The notes under the pieces are model-generated. The model ran no database searches. It was not told where the DNA came from and worked only from the letters and a program-made list of their open reading frames with translations. The translations under genes and the position numbers were made by a program. A DNA stretch of 64,000 nucleotides from CAWATZ01 sp963784995 (lineage in GTDB: Bacteria; Planctomycetota; Planctomycetia; Gemmatales; Gemmataceae): positions 744,001-808,000 of the forward strand of contig CAWATZ010000003.1 of the NCBI GenBank assembly GCA_963784995.1, in the 5' to 3' direction. Of this stretch, positions 63,829 through 64,000 are shown piece by piece (position 1 is the stretch's first letter; the number at the start of each line of letters is the position of its first letter).

Positions 63829-64000
63829 TCAGCGAGGTTTCGGAATGCGACGTACCTTCACTGTTTTGTCTGCGCTGGCGCTGGCGATGCGGTTGCCATC
63901 TGGGTCGAAGGCCACAGACATGACCAAGCTGATGTGTTCCTTGAGGGGAAAAAGTTCGGTGCCCTTGTCGGCATCCCAGACCTTCACCGTGTTGTCCCCG
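63829..64000 (-). CDS. WD40 repeat protein, 5' part outside window
   Basis: The last 56 codons are inside the window. They read DNTVKVWDADKGTELFPLKE, HISLVMSVAFDPDGNRIASA and DKTVKVRRIPKPR, close to the end of the WD40 protein at 61197, including the same PKPR ending. The two genes also share their 3' flank, so they are duplicates. Signal peptide and repeat number cannot be seen. Confidence 0.85.
   Translation of the reverse strand, partial: GDNTVKVWDADKGTELFPLKEHISLVMSVAFDPDGNRIASASADKTVKVRRIPKPR

Noticed and set aside
1..64000. tRNA, rRNA, integrase or insertion sequence
   Set aside because: No cloverleaf, rRNA-like stretch, transposase or integrase motif was recognised on either strand, so no classical mobile island is claimed.

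Overview
The window looks like a chromosomal segment of a high-GC planctomycete, most likely Gemmataceae. The case rests on a BBP7-family outer-membrane barrel, a TIGR02996-type domain fused to leucine-rich repeats, a DUF4838 protein, a giant secreted protease with the planctomycete N-terminal motif LEVLEERLAPS, several WD40 proteins, and long palindromes in many gene gaps. No rRNA, tRNA, CRISPR array, integrase or transposase was recognised.

Layout. (1) 1-4.0 kb: a NTP_transf_5-type nucleotidyltransferase runs off the left edge, divergent from an HprK-like kinase, a GT39-type membrane glycosyltransferase and a frameshifted GT2 gene. (2) 4.2-40.9 kb: a block of about 37 kb read entirely on the minus strand, an exopolysaccharide or O-antigen-type locus. 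It holds about ten glycosyltransferases (several broken), at least eight methyltransferases, two polysaccharide deacetylases, a Wzm/Wzt ABC exporter, an asparagine-synthase-like amidotransferase, two YdcF-like proteins, a fused initiating glycosyl-phosphate transferase, an epimerase and a UDP-sugar dehydrogenase. (3) 41.2-48.2 kb: export and control genes: a putative lipoprotein, Wza, a CpsB-type phosphatase, a Wzc-type tyrosine kinase, and a NusG/RfaH-like antiterminator after a 1-kb gap. (4) 48.2-64 kb: unrelated genes: LRR protein, acyl-CoA carboxylase beta subunit, sedolisin, BBP7 barrel, secreted proteins, an alditol-oxidase-like flavoprotein, WD40 proteins and a PD-(D/E)XK-like protein.

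How they fit together. The epimerase and dehydrogenase would supply nucleotide sugars; the transferase at 33.7 kb would start the chain on undecaprenyl phosphate; the glycosyltransferases extend it; methyltransferases, deacetylases and the amidotransferase decorate it. Wzm/Wzt and Wza/Wzc/CpsB would export it and control its length. The NusG-like protein probably lets RNA polymerase read the long operon, which is studded with hairpins.

Two features stand out. Most non-coding gaps hold a long, near-perfect palindrome, of at least ten sequence families; several are fused to gene ends. Also, about fourteen genes, most of them in the polysaccharide locus, carry one to several single-base frameshifts or stops. 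Assembly error and real gene decay cannot be separated by reading alone, so product calls for those genes are reconstructions.
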